DNA of 24,988 nt from JBFLVN01 sp040758475. GTDB taxonomy: Bacteria > JAGRBM01. Both the position numbers and the translations under genes were made by a program. Shown piece by piece: positions 14,027-22,657 of this stretch. Positions within the stretch are counted from its first letter, which is position 1. Each line of letters starts with the position of its first letter. The DNA lies in NCBI GenBank assembly GCA_040758475.1, contig JBFLVN010000018.1:1-24988 (forward strand). The letters run 5' to 3'. The notes below the pieces were generated by a model, which saw nothing but the letters and a program-made list of their open reading frames with translations, did no database searches and was not told the DNA's origin.

Positions 14027-17000
14027 ATGCCCGGCGATCCGAGTCCCCAATCCACGCCCCCTCTCCCGCCGGGGAAAACCTCCAGGCCCCGTGGATTTTC
14101 GCCCTGGCGAACGCTCCCGCTCATCGGGATTCTGGCGGGGTTCGTGGTTACCACGGTCGGATACTACCTCGTACGGGAAGCGGCACTTGGTAGCGCCGAG
14201 CGCGAGTTCCTTCAAATGGCCGATCACTACTCCGACGTTCTTTCGGAGGAGGTGGACGGGGTCGTCGCTTCCGTAAACGCCATCGGGTTGCTTTACGTGG
14301 CGTCCGAGGAGGTAACCAGCAAAGAGTTCGCCCGCTTCGTCGAGAGCCTGATCCGGGACAACCTGAGCATGCGGGCCCTTCTCTGGGCTCCTCGGATATC
14401 CGACGCATCCCGACCCGCTTTCATGCGCTCGGGGCAGAAACGCTTCGGCGCGGATTTCGAGGTGAAAGAATTCTTCGAAGCGAAAATCCTCCGGCCGGCG
14501 CCGGAACGCCGGGAATACTTTCCCCTCTCTTTCGTCGAACCACGCCTCGGAAACGAATCGCTCCCTGGATTCGATCTCGCTTCCGAACCCACTATCCGGG
14601 AAGCCCTCGAAAGGGCCCGGGATTGGGGGTGGTTCACCGCCACGCTGGCACCCGCGCCCCTGCGGTATTCGAGCACGGAAGTTTCAGACGTCCTTCTCAT
14701 CCTGCCGATCTACGAGAACGGCACCGATACGAGCACCCTGGAAGGACGGCGCGCCCACCTTCAGGGCTACGCCGTCGGTCTCTACCAGCCGCTCAAAACC
14801 CTCCGCCTGGCCCAGGAAGCCGCCGCCGCCGTGGGAATCGCCGTGCGCCTGCAAGACGAAACCGACCCCGCTTCCTTCGCCCTCCTGGGCTCCATCGGGT
14901 GGGAAGAAGCCGGCCCCCGCTCTTCCAGGGGGACTTCCTTCACCAGCGAGACGTTGCTCGAAGTGGGGGGCCGCCAGTGGCGCCTCAAATTCCAGCCCGT
15001 CCCCGGCGGCCCCTTCGACCGGATCGGCTGGATACCGCCCGTGGCCTTCGGCGTGGGTCTCCTATTCACCCTGCTCCTCACCCTTTACTTCGGATCGATC
15101 TCCGACCGGAGCGAAAAGCTCCGGGAGAGCGAAGAACGTTACCGGCTCCTCGTGGAAGAAGCCCCCGAGGCGATCTGCGTCCTGGACCCGCGCACCGGCA
15201 TGTTCGTGGACATCAACCGGCACGCGGAAACCCTCTTCAAAATGAGCCGGGAAAAAATCCTGCGCCTCTCCCCCGTCGCCGTCAGTCCCTGGCTCCAGCC
15301 CGACGGCCGCCGTTCGGAAGACGCCGCCCTGGCGTACGTCGAAAAGGCCCTCGAAGGGGATCTGCCCCGCTTCGAATGGGTCCACGTGGATAGCGAGGGG
15401 CGGGAGATCCTTTGCGAGATCACCCTCTCGCGACTTCCTTCGGAAAAGGGAGATCTCGTCCGCGGGTCCCTCGTCGACATCGCCGAGCGCAAGCGGGCCG
15501 AGCAGGACCGCATGCGCCTTTCCGCGGTGCTCGACACGACGACCGATTTCGTCGGCTGGGCCGGCGCCAAGGACCAGAAGGTCGTCTACGTCAATCCCGC
15601 CGGGCGGCGGCTCCTCGGAATCACGCAAGACCACGACGTTCGCGGCGACCACATTTCCAACTACCACCCCGCGTGGGCCTACAAGATCATTTCCGAAGTC
15701 GCGATCCCCCTGGCCATCCGGGAAGGTTCCTGGCGCGGGGAGACGGCGTTCGTCAGCCGGGACGGCCGGGAGATCGCCACGTCCCAGGTCCTCCTCGCCC
15801 ACAAGAACGATCGGGGAGAGGTCGAGTTCTTCTCGACCATCGCCCGGGACATTTCCGAGCGCGTGGCCCGGGAAAACCGTATCCGCAAGCACGACCTTCT
15901 CCTGCGGGAACTGGCCAAGCACAACTGGCTGGCTGAATCGAGCCAGGACGCCGCCCTCGCCAAGATCACGGAGATGGCGGGCCACGCCCTCGACCTGGAT
16001 GGCGTCGGCATTTGCACCTACGCGCCCGACCATTCCCGGATGGTCTGCGCCGATTACTACGAGCCCCGCCTCCACCGGCACAGCCGGCAACGGGACTTGG
16101 ACGCCAAGAGCGCCCCCCTGTTCCTCGAACTCCTCGAGAAGGACCGGATCGTCGACGCGGCCGACGCCATCGGCGATCCCCGCACGAAGGAGATTGCGGG
16201 CAATCTGAAGGAAATCGGCGTCACGTCTTTCCTCAGCGCGGCGGTTCACCTCGAAGGGCGCGTCGTCGGCATGCTCTGCGGCGAGAGGAAAGGGCCGCCT
16301 TCGCCCTGGCCCCTCGAAGAGCAGCAACTGGCGGCCTCCCTCTCCGACATCGTGGCCCTCGTGCTCGCCCAGTGGGAGCGGCGACGGGAGGAGCAGGCCC
16401 GCCTCGCCCTCGAACGCAAGATGGTGGACAGCCAGAAGTTAGAGAGCCTCGGAATCCTGGCGGGCGGAATCGCCCACGACTTCAACAACCTGCTCATGGG
16501 CGTCCTCGCGAACGCGAGCCTCGCCCTTTTAGAAGCGCCGCCCAGCTCGCCCCTGCGCGAGTCGCTCCGCCAGATCGAGACGGCCGCCCGGCGGGCGAGC
16601 GACTTGACGCGCCAGCTCCTCGCCTATTCGGGCAAAGGGCGATTCGTCGTCGAGCGGATCAGCCTGAACCAGGTGATCGAGGAGATGGCCGACCTCGTCC
16701 GCATCACCGTTTCGAAGAACGCCGCGCTCCGGCAGGAGCTGGCGCCGAATCTCCCGCCCATCGAAGCCGACACGACGCAAATCCGGCAGGTGATCATGAA
16801 CCTGCTCCTGAACGCCTCCGAGGCGCTCGGGGGAAAGGGCGGGACCATTTCCCTCGTCACCTCGTCGGTCGAGGCGACGCGCGAATACCTGGAGGAATCC
16901 TTCTCGGCGCCGGGCCTTCCGGCGGGCCGTTACGTCTCCCTGGAAGTATCGGATACGGGCGCGGGGATGGACGCCGAAACCCGCTCGCGCATTTTCGATC

Positions 17001-17572
17001 CGTTCTTCACGACCAAATCCACGGGGCGCGGTCTTGGCCTTTCGGCCGTGCTCGGAATCATCCGGGGGCACAAAGGAGCGCTCAAGGTCTACAGCGAACC
17101 GGGCCAAGGGACAACCTTCCGGATTCTCCTTCCCGCCGCCGACGGGGCCCTCTCCAGGACCACCCCGGAGACCGGCGGGAAAAAAGCCGCCGCCCTGGGC
17201 GGCCTCGCCCTCGTGATCGACGACGAGGAGATCGTCCGGACGACGACAGACCGGATGCTCCGCTGGATCGGCTTCGAAGTTCTCTCCGCCCCCCGGGGCG
17301 TCGAGGGGCTCTCCCTCTTCCGCGCCAACCAGGGATCACTCGCCGTCACGCTCCTCGACATGACCATGCCCGGCATGAGCGGCATCGACGTCTTCAAGGA
17401 GATTCAGCGCATCCAGCCCGGCGCCACGGTCGTCTTGATGAGCGGCTACAACGAACAGGACGCGATCTCGCGGCTGGCCGGACGGGGCCTTGCGGGGTTC
17501 CTTCAAAAACCCTTCACGGCGCAGGAACTGGCCGAAAAATTAAGACAGGTGCTCGGCAAGACGAAGGCGTGA
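14027..17572 (+). CDS. hybrid sensor histidine kinase (sensor-PAS-PAS-GAF-HisKA-HATPase-REC)
   Basis: The protein has 1181 residues from the chosen ATG. Order: membrane helix about 27-47; extracytoplasmic sensor about 60-330, probably CHASE1-like (FARFVESLIRDN, LLWAPRIS and a DLASEPTIREAL segment); membrane helix about 333-356; PAS about 366-485 and PAS about 495-620 (ERYRLLVEEAPEAICVLD, ISERVARENRI); GAF about 621-785; HisKA with the phospho-acceptor His817 in GGIAHDFNNLL; HATPase with N box NLLLNASEAL and G boxes DTGAGM and GRGLGLSAV; and a C-terminal receiver (about 1058-1178) with acidic VIDDEE, phospho-acceptor Asp1111 in LLDMTMPG, and the late Lys in FLQKPF. All key residues are present, so it should autophosphorylate and pass phosphate to its own receiver. 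No output regulator lies beside it. It is divergent from the YdeP-like gene. Confidence 0.93.
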   Translation: MPGDPSPQSTPPLPPGKTSRPRGFSPWRTLPLIGILAGFVVTTVGYYLVREAALGSAEREFLQMADHYSDVLSEEVDGVVASVNAIGLLYVASEEVTSKEFARFVESLIRDNLSMRALLWAPRISDASRPAFMRSGQKRFGADFEVKEFFEAKILRPAPERREYFPLSFVEPRLGNESLPGFDLASEPTIREALERARDWGWFTATLAPAPLRYSSTEVSDVLLILPIYENGTDTSTLEGRRAHLQGYAVGLYQPLKTLRLAQEAAAAVGIAVRLQDETDPASFALLGSIGWEEAGPRSSRGTSFTSETLLEVGGRQWRLKFQPVPGGPFDRIGWIPPVAFGVGLLFTLLLTLYFGSISDRSEKLRESEERYRLLVEEAPEAICVLDPRTGMFVDINRHAETLFKMSREKILRLSPVAVSPWLQPDGRRSEDAALAYVEKALEGDLPRFEWVHVDSEGREILCEITLSRLPSEKGDLVRGSLVDIAERKRAEQDRMRLSAVLDTTTDFVGWAGAKDQKVVYVNPAGRRLLGITQDHDVRGDHISNYHPAWAYKIISEVAIPLAIREGSWRGETAFVSRDGREIATSQVLLAHKNDRGEVEFFSTIARDISERVARENRIRKHDLLLRELAKHNWLAESSQDAALAKITEMAGHALDLDGVGICTYAPDHSRMVCADYYEPRLHRHSRQRDLDAKSAPLFLELLEKDRIVDAADAIGDPRTKEIAGNLKEIGVTSFLSAAVHLEGRVVGMLCGERKGPPSPWPLEEQQLAASLSDIVALVLAQWERRREEQARLALERKMVDSQKLESLGILAGGIAHDFNNLLMGVLANASLALLEAPPSSPLRESLRQIETAARRASDLTRQLLAYSGKGRFVVERISLNQVIEEMADLVRITVSKNAALRQELAPNLPPIEADTTQIRQVIMNLLLNASEALGGKGGTISLVTSSVEATREYLEESFSAPGLPAGRYVSLEVSDTGAGMDAETRSRIFDPFFTTKSTGRGLGLSAVLGIIRGHKGALKVYSEPGQGTTFRILLPAADGALSRTTPETGGKKAAALGGLALVIDDEEIVRTTTDRMLRWIGFEVLSAPRGVEGLSLFRANQGSLAVTLLDMTMPGMSGIDVFKEIQRIQPGATVVLMSGYNEQDAISRLAGRGLAGFLQKPFTAQELAEKLRQVLGKTKA

Positions 17573-17580
17573 ACTGTCTC

Positions 17581-18753
17581 TCACTCTCTCATCGCTTCGA
17601 CGGGTGAGAGGCGGGCGGCCCGGACGGCGGGGAGGAATCCGCCGAAAATCCCCATGGCACCCGCAAAAATGAGTGATCCAAAAACGATCGGAATCGTTGG
17701 CTCGAACGAAACCGTGATCTCGGACCACGTCCGCATGTTCAAAGTGGAGAACTTGAAGAAGCTCATGAGCAAAGCGAGCAAGGCTCCCGTTCCGCCGCCC
17801 ACGAGCGCCAGCAGAATGGATTCGAGCAGGAAGGACGAGAGCACGCTCACACGGGAAAAGCCGAGGGCCAGGAGCGTGCCCACTTCGCGCCGGCGGTGGG
17901 CGACGGTGGCGTACATGGTGATCATGGCACCGATCATGGCGCCGAGGGAAAAGAGCACGGCGACCACCATGCCCATGGCGGTAATGAAGAGCGAGAGCCC
18001 TTCCGATTGCTTATCGTAATAGGCGCGCTCGCGGACCACGTCGAGCCCCAGTTGCCGGTCCGTCTCGATGCGCGCCTTGAAGGCGTCGAATTTCTGGGGG
18101 GATTCAAGGCGCACGCGCATGGAGGAAATTCCCCCCAAGCGGCCGAAGGCGCTGCGGACCGCATCGATGTCCGCCCACACTTCCGACTCATAGGCCGAAC
18201 CCCCGGCAGCAAAAATCCCCACGACTTTGACGGGGCGGTTCTTGCGGAGTTCGAAGGACTCGCCAAGTTCCATGCCGACGAACCGGCCGCGAATCGCCTT
18301 GCCGATCACGGCTTCGTCCGTGCCGGGCGTGGCTTGGCGGCCTTCGACGATCTTCGCGTCCGAGCGGAAAGCGAACACGTTGTCCGGAACACCCCGGACC
18401 GAGAGGTTCGAGAACTGGTCGGGCTTGGCCGCGAGCGGCTGAGCGAGAACGACGGCCACCTCCCCGATGATCTGCGGCGAGCCGTCCGGCCCCTTGGCGA
18501 TCTCGGGAGAGCCACCCACGATGCCGACCTGGGCGGCGTCGATGCCGCTGTTGAGTTCGGCGTCCGACCCCTTGCGGAGGAGGACGGCCACGCCGTCCGT
18601 GCCCGACCGGCCGAGCGTCCGCTTGATCCCTTCGGAGAGCATGAGCACGGTGGAAAAAACGAACACGACGAGGGCGAGGCCCGCCGCGGAAGCGATCGTG
18701 TTGCGGCGGCGGACGGCGAGGCTCCGGAGGTTGTAAGCGACGGGTACCATCAT
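17581..18753 (-). CDS. ABC transporter permease, FtsX/MacB type (second permease)
   Basis: The protein has 390 residues. A helix near the N-terminus (about 20-42, ASAAGLALVVFVFSTVLML) is followed by a large extracytoplasmic MacB-PCD-like domain (about 45-255) and three C-terminal helices (about 265-385) in the FtsX fold. The cytoplasmic coupling-loop signature HRRREVGTLLALGFSR precedes a helix, and the C-terminal AARLSPVEAMRE is the classic FtsX/MacB permease ending. The start ATG 18753-18751 was chosen because it overlaps the preceding stop (ATGA) and follows GGAGG; a second ATG comes directly after. It is last in the five-gene operon. Its stop is only 8 nt from the stop of the convergent kinase gene, leaving no room for a separate terminator. 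Confidence 0.9.
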   Translation of the reverse strand: MMVPVAYNLRSLAVRRRNTIASAAGLALVVFVFSTVLMLSEGIKRTLGRSGTDGVAVLLRKGSDAELNSGIDAAQVGIVGGSPEIAKGPDGSPQIIGEVAVVLAQPLAAKPDQFSNLSVRGVPDNVFAFRSDAKIVEGRQATPGTDEAVIGKAIRGRFVGMELGESFELRKNRPVKVVGIFAAGGSAYESEVWADIDAVRSAFGRLGGISSMRVRLESPQKFDAFKARIETDRQLGLDVVRERAYYDKQSEGLSLFITAMGMVVAVLFSLGAMIGAMITMYATVAHRRREVGTLLALGFSRVSVLSSFLLESILLALVGGGTGALLALLMSFFKFSTLNMRTWSEITVSFEPTIPIVFGSLIFAGAMGIFGGFLPAVRAARLSPVEAMRE

Positions 18754-19916
18754 CCCACCCTCCGGAGCGCATCGGTCACGGGAAGCCGCGCCGCGCCCCA
18801 TGCCGGCACCAGGGCCGCCAGCACGCCCAAAAGGCCGCACACCAGGACGGCGAGTGCCGCCGTGAGCGGGTCGATGCGGAAGTACGGGAAATAAGAACCC
18901 ATGTTCTCTTCGAGCCACCTTCCAAGCCCCAGTTCGACGAGCGGATAGGAGAGCACGAGCCCCAAAGCGCCCCCCAGGAGGCTCACCGTCAAAGCCTCTC
19001 CCACGATCGGAAGAGCGATGTGGCGGGGCGAAAAGCCAAGGGCCCGGAGCACACCGTGTTCCCGGGTGCGCTCCCGAACGCCCATGGCGATCGTGTTCCC
19101 CAGGATCATGAGCATGATCACCAGGATGACGATCGATACGACGTCCAGGGCCTTCAGGATTCCCGAGACCATGCCCATGAAGGAGAGATTCAGGTCCCGC
19201 TCGCTTTGCGTGAGCGTGGGGATTTCCTTCTCGTCGAAGAGGCGGTCCACGGCCTGGGCGATCTGGGCCCCGGCCGTCGGGCTATCGACGCGGCTTACGA
19301 TCCATCCCACCTGATCCTTCCGCAATTCATCGACCGAATCGTTCAAGTAATCCCAGTGGAAGAAGAACGACATGCGGTCGAGGGTCGGCCGCGAGGGCTT
19401 GTAGATTCCCGAAATCTGGAACTCCCAGGTGCCTGGGAAAATGGTTCCTTCCAGGCTGATCTTGTCGCCAGGTTTCACGCCGAGCTCGCGGGCCAGCACG
19501 TCGCCCACGATGGCGCCGTTCTTCGTCTCGATCCACGCGGCCCTCTGCTCCGGGGGAATGACAACCTCGTCGTAAACGGTGAGGAACGTCTCCGGGTCGG
19601 TGGCCATGCTGCCGAAGAAAGAATCCGGGCTGCGAGGGTTCTTGGCGCCGAACCAGTTGAGCCAGGTGACTTCCTTGATCCCCTGCACCTCTCGCACCGT
19701 ATCCACGTAGTGCTTGGGCAGGGCGATCACGAACGACATCTTGTGCCGGCTGGCGATGCGGTCCTTGGCGGCGTAATCGGCCGCGATGCTCCAGGCCGTG
19801 AGCACCGTCCGGATGGCGACGAAGGCGATGACCGCCACCGCGAGCCCCAGCACCGTGAGGGCGGCCCGGAAGGTGTTGCGCCGCGCGTTCCGGATGGCGA
19901 GCTTCGTGAGGTTCAT
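18750..19916 (-). CDS. ABC transporter permease, FtsX/MacB type (first permease)
   Basis: The protein has 388 residues. The N-terminal NLTKLAIRNARRNTFRAALT followed by a helix (about 18-40) is typical of MacB-like permeases. A periplasmic domain (about 45-255) is followed by three helices (about 260-375), with the coupling segment RERTREHGVLRALGFSP between the first two and the closing AARLPVTDALRRVG. It and the second permease differ in sequence and should form a heterodimer around the ABC ATPase. Its ATG overlaps the ATPase stop by 4 nt (ATGA), and its own stop overlaps the second permease's ATG likewise, so translation is coupled in series. Confidence 0.9.
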   Translation of the reverse strand: MNLTKLAIRNARRNTFRAALTVLGLAVAVIAFVAIRTVLTAWSIAADYAAKDRIASRHKMSFVIALPKHYVDTVREVQGIKEVTWLNWFGAKNPRSPDSFFGSMATDPETFLTVYDEVVIPPEQRAAWIETKNGAIVGDVLARELGVKPGDKISLEGTIFPGTWEFQISGIYKPSRPTLDRMSFFFHWDYLNDSVDELRKDQVGWIVSRVDSPTAGAQIAQAVDRLFDEKEIPTLTQSERDLNLSFMGMVSGILKALDVVSIVILVIMLMILGNTIAMGVRERTREHGVLRALGFSPRHIALPIVGEALTVSLLGGALGLVLSYPLVELGLGRWLEENMGSYFPYFRIDPLTAALAVLVCGLLGVLAALVPAWGAARLPVTDALRRVG

Positions 19917-20620
19917 TGAAGGTTGCCCTTGTCCAGGTGGCGCACCACGTGGGCGCGCTGCGCCGCCGCCGGGTCGTGGGTCACCATCAGGATAGTCTTG
20001 CCGAACTCGCCGTTGAGCTTTTCGAGAAGGCCGAGGATTTCGTTGGCGCTGTCGCGGTCCAGGTCGCCCGTCGGCTCGTCGGCCACGATGATCTGGGGGT
20101 CGTTCACAATCGCCCGGGCGATGGCGACGCGCTGCTCCTGCCCGCCCGAGAGCTGGCGGGGGTAGTGGTGTACGCGGTCGGAAAGGCCCACGATGCGCAG
20201 GGCCGTCTCGGCGCGCTTTTTCCGCTCCGAGCGGGAAAGGCTCGTGAGAATGAGCGGAAGCTCCACGTTCTCAAGCGCGGTGAGCACCGGGAGAAGATTG
20301 AACGTCTGGAAGATGAGCCCCAATGTCTGGGCGCGGAACTTGGCGAGCTGGTCGGTGTTCATCTCCGTCAGGTTCTGGTCCGCCACGCGGACGCTCCCCG
20401 ACGTGGGCTTGTCGAGCCCGCTGATGATGTTGAGGAGTGAAGACTTGCCCGAACCGGAAGGGCCCATGAGCGCCACGAAGCCGCCCTCGGGAAGGTCGAA
20501 GTCCAGGTTGTGAAGAACCTGCAGGGCTTCGTCCCCCCGGTGGTAGGTCTTCGTAATGCCCCGCAACGTCACCATGGGCGCCGCCGCTTTGGCCTGTTCC
20601 GCTTGTGCCGCCTGACTCAT
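19913..20620 (-). CDS. ABC transporter ATPase, LolD/MacB type
   Basis: The protein has 235 residues. All ATPase motifs are intact: Walker A GPSGSGKS (53-60), Q-loop Gln105, signature LSGGQ (157-161), Walker B IIVADE (177-182) with the following PTGDLD D-loop, and switch His215 in VTHD. The PTGDLD sequence and length are typical of the LolD/MacB (DevA-like) group that energises FtsX-type permeases. An Ala/Gln-rich N-terminal extension (1-15) precedes the first strand. The start ATG 20620-20618 overlaps the adaptor gene stop (ATGA). It is cytoplasmic, bound to the two permeases encoded next. Confidence 0.95.
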   Translation of the reverse strand: MSQAAQAEQAKAAAPMVTLRGITKTYHRGDEALQVLHNLDFDLPEGGFVALMGPSGSGKSSLLNIISGLDKPTSGSVRVADQNLTEMNTDQLAKFRAQTLGLIFQTFNLLPVLTALENVELPLILTSLSRSERKKRAETALRIVGLSDRVHHYPRQLSGGQEQRVAIARAIVNDPQIIVADEPTGDLDRDSANEILGLLEKLNGEFGKTILMVTHDPAAAQRAHVVRHLDKGNLQ

Positions 20621-21795
20621 GGCTGCTTCTCCTTGATGGGATGCCCGTCGGCCATTCCGGCGGGCGGGTTGTTCACGATCCTCGTCCCGGGGAGGGGCCC
20701 CCGGGCGAGCCGGTAATAATCGCCGCGGTCCTCGTCGATGGCAATGTTTTCCCGCCGGGCCTTGCCCTCACGAATGACGAAGACCGCCGCCTCGTCCCCC
20801 TCCCCCACCACGGCCGATTTGGGGACGAGGAGTTCGTCGGGCTTGTTCATGAGTTCCGGCGGAAGCTCCTGGGTGAGGAAACTCACCCGGGCCGACATGT
20901 CCGGAAGCGCTTCGGGGGGAATCTCCAGGAAGGCAGCCTTGACGGTCACGGTCGCCTTGGAGCGATCCACCTTCCGCCCTACTTCGTGCACGCGGCACCG
21001 GAGGCGTTTGGCCGGATAGGCGTCCAGCACGATCTCGCAGGGATTCCCCACCACGACCTGGGAGATGCGCCGCTCGGGCACGTCCACTTCAACCATGAGG
21101 CTTGAGAGGTCGGCCACTTCGGCAAGGTCCGCCGCCATGACGCCCACGAGCATTCCCGGCTCGGCCGGTTTGCTAATGACGACGCCGCTCAAGGGAGAGA
21201 CGATTTTCATGTAGGAAAGGGTCGTCCGCAAAACATCCACTTCGGCCTTGGCCGCGTCGTGGGTCGCTTCGAGGGAGGCCCGGCGGGCTTCCAAATCTTC
21301 GACGGTGGCGCGGGCCGTGATCCCTTCGGCGGCCAGGAGCTTTTGCCGCTCGGTCTGCTGGGCGATCTCGGAGAGCTGGGCCTCGGCCGCCCGCACGTTG
21401 GCCTGGGCGACGGCGATGTTGCTCCGCTCCTGGGCGTCTTCGAGTTCGGCAAGGAGCTGGCCTTCCTTCACCGCGTCCCCTTCGCGCACGTACACCTTGG
21501 CAATCCTTCCGGTGATCTTGGCGCCCACTTTCGAGACCCGCTGCGGCACCACGTAGCCGCTCGCGGAGAGCTGGACCGTCGCCCGGGCGGGCGAAGCGGC
21601 GATCACTTCGGTCGTCTCGACCTGGGTCTTGAAAATGACTCTCTTTACCGCCGGGACGGCGACAAGAAGCAGGAGCGCCAAAGCGCCCCCGCCCGCCGCG
21701 ACCCACCGGAGCTGCTTCCAGGGCTTGGGACGCGGGAGCTTTTCGTCGCGCGCGATGCGCAACGATTTGAGTTCGGATGAGAGCTGGTCGGACAT
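20617..21795 (-). CDS. HlyD/RND-type periplasmic adaptor (membrane fusion protein)
   Basis: The protein has 392 residues. One membrane anchor (about 33-53, WVAAGGGALALLLLVAVPAV) is followed by a split biotinyl-lipoyl domain (GRIAKVYVREGDAVKEGQLLAEL and its partner IVSPLSGVVISKPAEPG), an alpha-helical coiled-coil hairpin between them (about 115-190), a beta-barrel domain and a membrane-proximal domain. This is the MacA/HlyD architecture, which links inner-membrane ABC permeases to an outer-membrane duct. No TolC-like gene lies in the window. The start ATG 21795-21793 was chosen because it follows the SDR stop by 4 nt and has AGGGG in front; a longer upstream reading overlaps the SDR gene and adds no recognisable domain. 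Confidence 0.9.
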   Translation of the reverse strand: MSDQLSSELKSLRIARDEKLPRPKPWKQLRWVAAGGGALALLLLVAVPAVKRVIFKTQVETTEVIAASPARATVQLSASGYVVPQRVSKVGAKITGRIAKVYVREGDAVKEGQLLAELEDAQERSNIAVAQANVRAAEAQLSEIAQQTERQKLLAAEGITARATVEDLEARRASLEATHDAAKAEVDVLRTTLSYMKIVSPLSGVVISKPAEPGMLVGVMAADLAEVADLSSLMVEVDVPERRISQVVVGNPCEIVLDAYPAKRLRCRVHEVGRKVDRSKATVTVKAAFLEIPPEALPDMSARVSFLTQELPPELMNKPDELLVPKSAVVGEGDEAAVFVIREGKARRENIAIDEDRGDYYRLARGPLPGTRIVNNPPAGMADGHPIKEKQP

Positions 21796-21799
21796 ACCC

Positions 21800-22591
21800 C
21801 TAGAAGAGCCCCTTGTACATGCCGCCATCGCAGAGGATCGTGTTGCCCGTCAAATAGGATGCCCGTTCGGAACACAGGAATGCCACCAGGGCAGCCAGTT
21901 CCTCGGGCTTTCCGAGGCGTCCCACGGGGATTTCCCCGCGCATCTTTTCCATCTCCTTTTCGGGCGTCGTCCCGTTCATCTTGGCGCGGGACTTGGCGAG
22001 TTCCTCGATCCGCTCGGTGTGGATGGAACCGGGGGAGACGTTGTTGACCAGAACCCCGTCGGCGGCGACCTCGGCGGAGAGGGTTTTCACCCAGCTCGTC
22101 ACGGCGGCCCGGGGGGCGTTCGAAAGGACGAAGGCCGGGGCCGGCTGTTTCACCGTAAAGGACGTGATCGTCACGATCCGGCCCCACTTGCGCTCCCGCA
22201 TGCCGGGGAGGACGAGCGAGGCGAGGCGCACGGCCGAAAGGAAGTTGTTCCGAAGGGCCGCCTCGTAATCTTCCACCTTGAGGTTCTCGATGCGCCCGAC
22301 CGGCGGGCCGCCCGTGTTGTGAACGAGGATGTCGATCCTATCGAAGGACCGGAGGACTTCCCGGACGAGGATTTCGACGGACCGGGGCTCGGAGAGGTCG
22401 GCCGCAAAGCCGTCGGCCGTGCCGCCCGTCTCCTTGGAAAGATGCTCGGCCGCGTCCTCAATGGGTTCCTTTAAACGGCTCACCATGGCGACCTTGCAGC
22501 CTTCCTGAAGAAGGGCCTTGGCCGTGGCGTATCCTAGGCCCCGGCTCGCGCCGCCCACGAGGGCCACCTTCCCTTTGAGTCCCAGGTCCAT
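21800..22591 (-). CDS. atypical classical-type SDR oxidoreductase lacking the YxxxK active site
   Basis: The protein has 263 residues. The fold is FabG-like: GGASRGLG (13-20, cofactor loop), ADLSEP (65-70), HNTGG (91-95, the NNAGG equivalent), Ser144, the segment NNVSPGSIHTE (183-193) and the C-terminal LTGNTILCDGG. The catalytic YxxxK is replaced by Ser157-N-A-P-Arg161 in LSNAPRAAV. This 'LSN..R' type is known among SDRs annotated as 3-oxoacyl-ACP reductases (family recollection), so activity may differ or be lost. The start ATG 22591-22589 has GGAGG in front; the frame stays open far upstream only as a shadow of the opposite gene. It is first gene of the ABC operon and divergent from the glycosyltransferase. 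Confidence 0.9.
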   Translation of the reverse strand: MDLGLKGKVALVGGASRGLGYATAKALLQEGCKVAMVSRLKEPIEDAAEHLSKETGGTADGFAADLSEPRSVEILVREVLRSFDRIDILVHNTGGPPVGRIENLKVEDYEAALRNNFLSAVRLASLVLPGMRERKWGRIVTITSFTVKQPAPAFVLSNAPRAAVTSWVKTLSAEVAADGVLVNNVSPGSIHTERIEELAKSRAKMNGTTPEKEMEKMRGEIPVGRLGKPEELAALVAFLCSERASYLTGNTILCDGGMYKGLF

Positions 22592-22614
22592 AAAACCTCC
22601 GGCGGGCAGGGTCA

Positions 22615-22646
22615 TAACACAGGCAGAAAGGGGCGCAACTGTGTTA
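22615..22646. promoter_or_regulatory. perfect 8-bp inverted repeat in the divergent SDR/glycosyltransferase gap
   Basis: TAACACAG (22615-22622) and CTGTGTTA (22639-22646) are exact inverted copies with a 16-nt spacer. They sit in the 66-bp region between the start codons of the two divergent genes. The arrangement suits a dimeric regulator controlling both promoters, or two symmetric promoter halves. No cognate regulator gene is adjacent. Confidence 0.55.
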
Positions 22647-22657
22647 CCCTCTCCGCC

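Noticed and set aside
15062..16327. Minus-strand open frame of 421 codons opposite the hybrid kinase
   Set aside because: The kinase frame carries all PAS and GAF motifs; the antisense frame shows no domain and mirrors its codon pattern.
17573..17580. Possible shared terminator between the convergent kinase and permease genes
   Set aside because: Only 8 nt separate the two stop codons, and no hairpin with a T tract is seen there.
16012..17607. Plus-strand open frame of 531 codons overlapping the kinase
   Set aside because: It is an out-of-frame reading of the kinase, rich in Arg and Pro, without domains.
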